NCBI GenBank assembly: GCA_965153455.1 | Contig: OZ234504.1 | Span: 2,604,001 to 2,668,000 of the forward strand | DNA length: 64,000 nt | DNA from: Sphagnum compactum | Taxonomy: Eukaryota; Bryophyta; Sphagnopsida; Sphagnales | Direction: 5' to 3' | In this document: in pieces, positions 60,842-64,000 of the stretch | How positions within the stretch are numbered: position 1 is the first letter of the stretch | Layout of the letters: each line of letters starts with the position of its first letter | Notes under the pieces: generated by a model | What the model was told of the DNA's origin: nothing | The model's database searches: none | The model's input: the letters and a program-made list of their open reading frames with translations, nothing else | Program-made: the position numbers and the translations under genes

Positions 60842-62775
60842 TGGGTGGACAGGAAAAGCACTTTTTCATTGGGTTTAAGTTCCCTAGCTAGCTAACCACA
60901 ACACCTACCTGAGGCTTCTTCTTACACCCTAGTTATTAGTAGGTAGGTTCAAAGGGCCTCTTGTTGGTCCACCATATGCCCTCCTGGAAATTTGCTAGGG
61001 TCGATGGCTGGTGCCTTAAAAATCATATACAAGGTAGTAGGTACCTCTATGTGTTATTATGTTCCCTCCGTCCACATTTAAGGACCTGCCCCCATCAGGC
61101 TTTACACCCAATAAGGGCCCTTGGAAGGGGGGGGCGCTCCCAAAATTTGGGCCCATCCTTGACTCTTGCCAGCAGGAATGCCTTGTCCCTCAGGCCTTAC
61201 CTACCACACAAGGTCCCTTTTGGTCCTACCACCTTGTGATTTAGGTTTGATTAGGCTTATGATATAACACTTGCCTCATGCTTTACAATGGGTAAGGCAC
61301 ACCAGGTGGGGGGAACAATCCAAAAATGCAAGGCCACATGAGATCCTAAACCTGGGCTTAGTAGTCCTAGGCCCCATTAATTGAGGAACCTCCCCCCACT
61401 TTTGGGGCCTAATCCTACACATAATTCCTTTTGTCTGCAGGAAATAAGCCTTTTATTGGGAGCAATAGGTTACACATAATTTGTCTGTGGGGTGGGGGGA
61501 AGGAGAAGAAGATGAAGCAAAAGAAGAAGAAGAAGAAAAATGCAAGGAACAAATGAAAAAACAAAATACTGGATTTTGGTTCAAGTCTTATCCAAACCAG
61601 AAAAAAAGTACAAGATTTGCAGTTGCTTCTTGAGCTCTCTTAACTGATTTATTTAGAGTAGAGTGATTTCTGTTTTCTCTTTGATTATTGACAAGTGCAA
61701 GAGATGAGTTGCAGTTACAATTTTGATTTTCTTTTCCACAGTGTTTTTTTTTGGGGGATGTTTTTGGTATCCCAGTTTCAGGAGCTCTTGCTGCTGCTGC
61801 TGCTACAGGTTAGGGAGGATGGGGAGATGGCAAGAAAGCTTGTTGGAGGAGCTCATGAAGCTCATGTACTCTGATGGTGCTCAGAACTCCTCTGATGTTC
61901 CCTTCATGATTCTGGGTTGTTTTGTTTTTTTGCTTTGAAGAGCAGCATGCATTGGTGATGATGATCCCATGAGTTCGTGCACCTGTGGCAACGTGCTTCT
62001 AACACAACTTGTTTGAGCTCCAGCAACAGCAGCTCCTTCTTCTTCTTCTTCTTTCTTCCATGGTTTCTGCATGTAGATTTAGATGTAGGAATTTGGTGCT
62101 TAGCTCTTCAGCTCCATCGTGATGAGCACGTATCGGCATTGTGTTGCGAGCTCACTCTTGAGCTTATTCAACTGTCTGTCAGAGAGCACTGTCCGGCTTT
62201 GGAGTCGTTGAGGCTGGAGCTAGGAGTAGGAGGAGGACGAGGAGGAGGAGTTCTGAAAGAGCATTGACTTGTCTCCAACAATCTCGAGGAGCGTACAGAG
62301 CTTTGGAGTAGAAGAAGAAAAAGGAACAACTTTGGCAGCAGCAGGAGGAGGAGGAGGAGAAGGCTGTAGAGGAGGAGGTTCTGGACATATGTCGGGGACG
62401 ACAAAGGCAGCTGCGTGGGCAGTGTTCCAGCATCACGGAGGCTCTTCTGGCAACTACAACCGCATTTCCGGACTCGCTGTGCGAAGACCCACTCGCTTCA
62501 AGGTCTGGACTCTGAACTCTATAGTAGTAGCCTCGTCGTCGTCGTCGTCCTCTTCTGCTCCTCATTCCCTCTCTTTGTTTTTGTCAGAAGTTTTGCAGAC
62601 CCATTTGTCGTGAATCGAGAACAGCTAGATAGCTCGTGGAGGAAGAAGAAGAAGAAGATGATGATGATGATGATGGGTGGCGTCCAAAAGCTTTCCAGAT
62701 GCTCAGGGATGGGAGAGAGATAGTAGGCAGTAGTCGAAGATTGATTGTTGTAATTGTGCACAGATCGAAGCTCAG

Positions 62776-64000
62776 ATGAAGAGCGGTGGTCGTCATGGTG
62801 TCGCCACTACTGTTGTTTGCAGCAGCAGCAGCAGCACGGCGAACAACCTGCAGTGGGACGCGGGGAGTACTCTCTTCGACTCGTATGAGCTCGATTCCTT
62901 GTCCAAGCAGTTCGACCAAGCTTTCCTTCTATCGAGTTCCCGTAGTGCTACTACTAGTCCTCCAGAAGAACCTCTTCCTGCGAGAATAACTCTGGCTTCT
63001 ATAGACGAGACCCATCCTGTCGTGGAAGACGACACCACGCTGCGTATGTCCTCTTCTCCATTCTCGCATCAACTAGCAGCCGCGTCTCGTGATCATCATG
63101 CACGAGGAGTCTTCCTTCCTTCACTGAGGATGATGCGCGACTGCGCTGAAGACGCATACAATCTGGTCGAATTTCAGCATCATGGCTTACAACCCGTATG
63201 GCCGAATTCTTCCACCCACGAGACCACAGAAGAGACGACGAGCTCGGAGATCATGGGCAGTAGAGTGCTGCAGCAGCAGCAGCCAAGTCCTGACGAGTCG
63301 TCGTTGACGCTGGCGGCGGCGGCGGAGGAGGAGATAGAAGATACTCTTCTCAAGAATTCTTTCCAGTTTGCGCATACGCCCAATCCTCTCAACCTCTCGC
63401 AACGCAGGTCGCGGCGCTCGCAGGACAAGTCGTCGGCGCTGCAGGACCCGGATGGGACGATGCGGCAGAGCTTCCAGGAGAGACTACGCAGCTTCTTTCA
63501 CAAGGCCCGAATCTCGCCCCACCAAGACTCCTCCTCGACGACCACCACGCACAGGGACTCCCATCGACGAGGACGCAAGTCTTACACAAGCTCCCCAGGA
63601 GATTCCTTGTCTCACTACGGCTGGAGCTATGTCGATGAGGATCACAACCGCATTCCAGAGGAGCTCTCGTCCTCTGATAATCGCCATCGCCGTCGACTTC
63701 TCGCCTTCTTGAGGAAGATGCGCGCTCACAAGAAGCGCGGCGCGGCTGATCCATTGGATGCTGAGCCTCCAGCTGCTGCTACTGTTGCAATTTCTTGCGA
63801 CTGTCACAAGCTCAGCAAGCACACCAAAGGTGAGAGATCGTTCAGTCTCCGGTCTGTCAGCAAGGCGCTGCAATCTCTCCCGCATCACTACTTGGGTGGT
63901 GGTGCCTCTTCCGAATTAAGCAACCGCCAACAACAACAACAACAACAACAGCAAGGAAGCTCTGTGAGTGAGCATGAGCATCACCATGTCTACCATCACC
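62776..64000 (+). CDS. Uncharacterised plant-specific protein, open at the window end
   Basis: An uninterrupted frame of 408 codons runs from the ATG at 62776 to the end of the window with no stop; an in-frame TAG at 62731-62733 precedes it. GC content is clearly higher than in the neighbouring intergenic DNA, and the sequence reads as real protein rather than simple repeat. Near the N-terminus it has LQWDAGSTLFDSYELDSLSK (Trp27-Asp28, Asp35, Glu38). This resembles the W-D-x-G-S-x-L-x-D-S-[FY]-E-L motif of a plant family of unknown function that I recall from angiosperms. Later parts are Ser/Arg/His-rich, with basic patches (RRRLLAFLRKMRAHKKR), a conserved-looking FSLRSVSKAL segment and a poly-Gln run near the end. 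No signal peptide, membrane helix or catalytic domain is visible. It could be a regulatory or signalling scaffold, but I do not assign a function. Confidence 0.75.
   Translation, partial: MKSGGRHGVATTVVCSSSSSTANNLQWDAGSTLFDSYELDSLSKQFDQAFLLSSSRSATTSPPEEPLPARITLASIDETHPVVEDDTTLRMSSSPFSHQLAAASRDHHARGVFLPSLRMMRDCAEDAYNLVEFQHHGLQPVWPNSSTHETTEETTSSEIMGSRVLQQQQPSPDESSLTLAAAAEEEIEDTLLKNSFQFAHTPNPLNLSQRRSRRSQDKSSALQDPDGTMRQSFQERLRSFFHKARISPHQDSSSTTTTHRDSHRRGRKSYTSSPGDSLSHYGWSYVDEDHNRIPEELSSSDNRHRRRLLAFLRKMRAHKKRGAADPLDAEPPAAATVAISCDCHKLSKHTKGERSFSLRSVSKALQSLPHHYLGGGASSELSNRQQQQQQQQQGSSVSEHEHHHVYHH

Larger units (their letters stand above)
58761..62775. other. Microsatellite-rich region upstream of the last gene
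   Basis: Holds (GA)n, (GCT)n, CA, GGAT and GGGA-type tracts and a telomere-type stretch at 59480-59512. From about 61.7 kb onward the sequence becomes richer in GC and in GAA/GAG/CAG triplets and may be promoter plus spliced leader of the gene at 62776. The frames in that part (for example 62179-62565 minus and 62269-62613 plus) are Ser/Arg/Gly low-complexity and I do not accept them as proteins. Confidence 0.5.

Noticed and set aside
62179-62613. Ser/Arg/Gly-rich frames before the last gene
   Set aside because: They lie in GAG/GAA/CAG-rich DNA on both strands with no conserved motif; more likely leader or promoter.
1-64000. tRNA, rRNA, CRISPR array or organelle-genome insertion
   Set aside because: No T-loop/acceptor combinations, rRNA cores, regularly spaced direct repeats with unique spacers or recognisable organelle genes were seen by eye; a covariance-model scan was not possible.

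Overview
This window looks like nuclear DNA of a land plant. The genes are split by short GT-AG introns. One encodes a chlorophyll-binding one-helix protein, another belongs to the plant-specific DUF639 family, and TTTAGGG/CCCTAAA telomere-type repeats lie inside introns and near promoters. Intergenic DNA is visibly AT-rich and full of microsatellites, tandem duplications and decayed hAT transposons. The hAT copies resemble families I associate with seed-free plants (bryophytes, lycophytes, ferns), but that is recollection and I do not assign a species.

Layout. 0-3 kb: AT-rich intergenic DNA ending in a ~74-bp tandem array. 3.18-4.29 kb (+): OHP2, two exons. 4.3-8.2 kb: no firm gene, one possible tiny two-exon ORF. 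8.2-12.97 kb (-): DUF639 membrane protein, ten exons, with a tandem duplication just upstream of its start. 13.5-24.2 kb: repeat-rich DNA with a dead hAT copy (15.8-18.0 kb, -), a long trinucleotide-like array, a 220-bp MITE candidate and palindromic repeats. 24.8-28.0 kb (+): LRR receptor-like kinase of the LRR III type, three exons. 28-36.6 kb: intergenic, with a second dead hAT (31.9-34.0 kb, -). 36.6-40.9 kb (-): AVT1-type amino acid transporter, eleven exons. 42.7-47.3 kb (+): organellar-type TruB pseudouridine synthase, eleven exons, divergent from the transporter. 48.6-49.9 kb (-): SFT2-like vesicle-transport gene or gene fragment, found only by splicing short exons. 53.5-55.7 kb (+): a third dead hAT of another clade. 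58.5-62.7 kb: microsatellite-rich DNA. 62.8 kb to the end (+): an open, uncharacterised plant-specific protein running off the window.

The genes do not form a pathway. OHP2 (photosystem II assembly) and the TruB homologue (organelle RNA modification, inferred) both probably serve organelles. The others are a receptor kinase, a vacuolar-type transporter, a secretory-pathway protein and two proteins of unknown function. For the five main genes I rebuilt exon boundaries by hand; every junction keeps phase and matches GT-AG, which is the strongest internal support. I found no clear sign of a new molecular system. The least ordinary signals are the tandem repeats next to promoters, the MITE candidate, the dispersed 14-bp palindrome and the SFT2-like short-exon gene.
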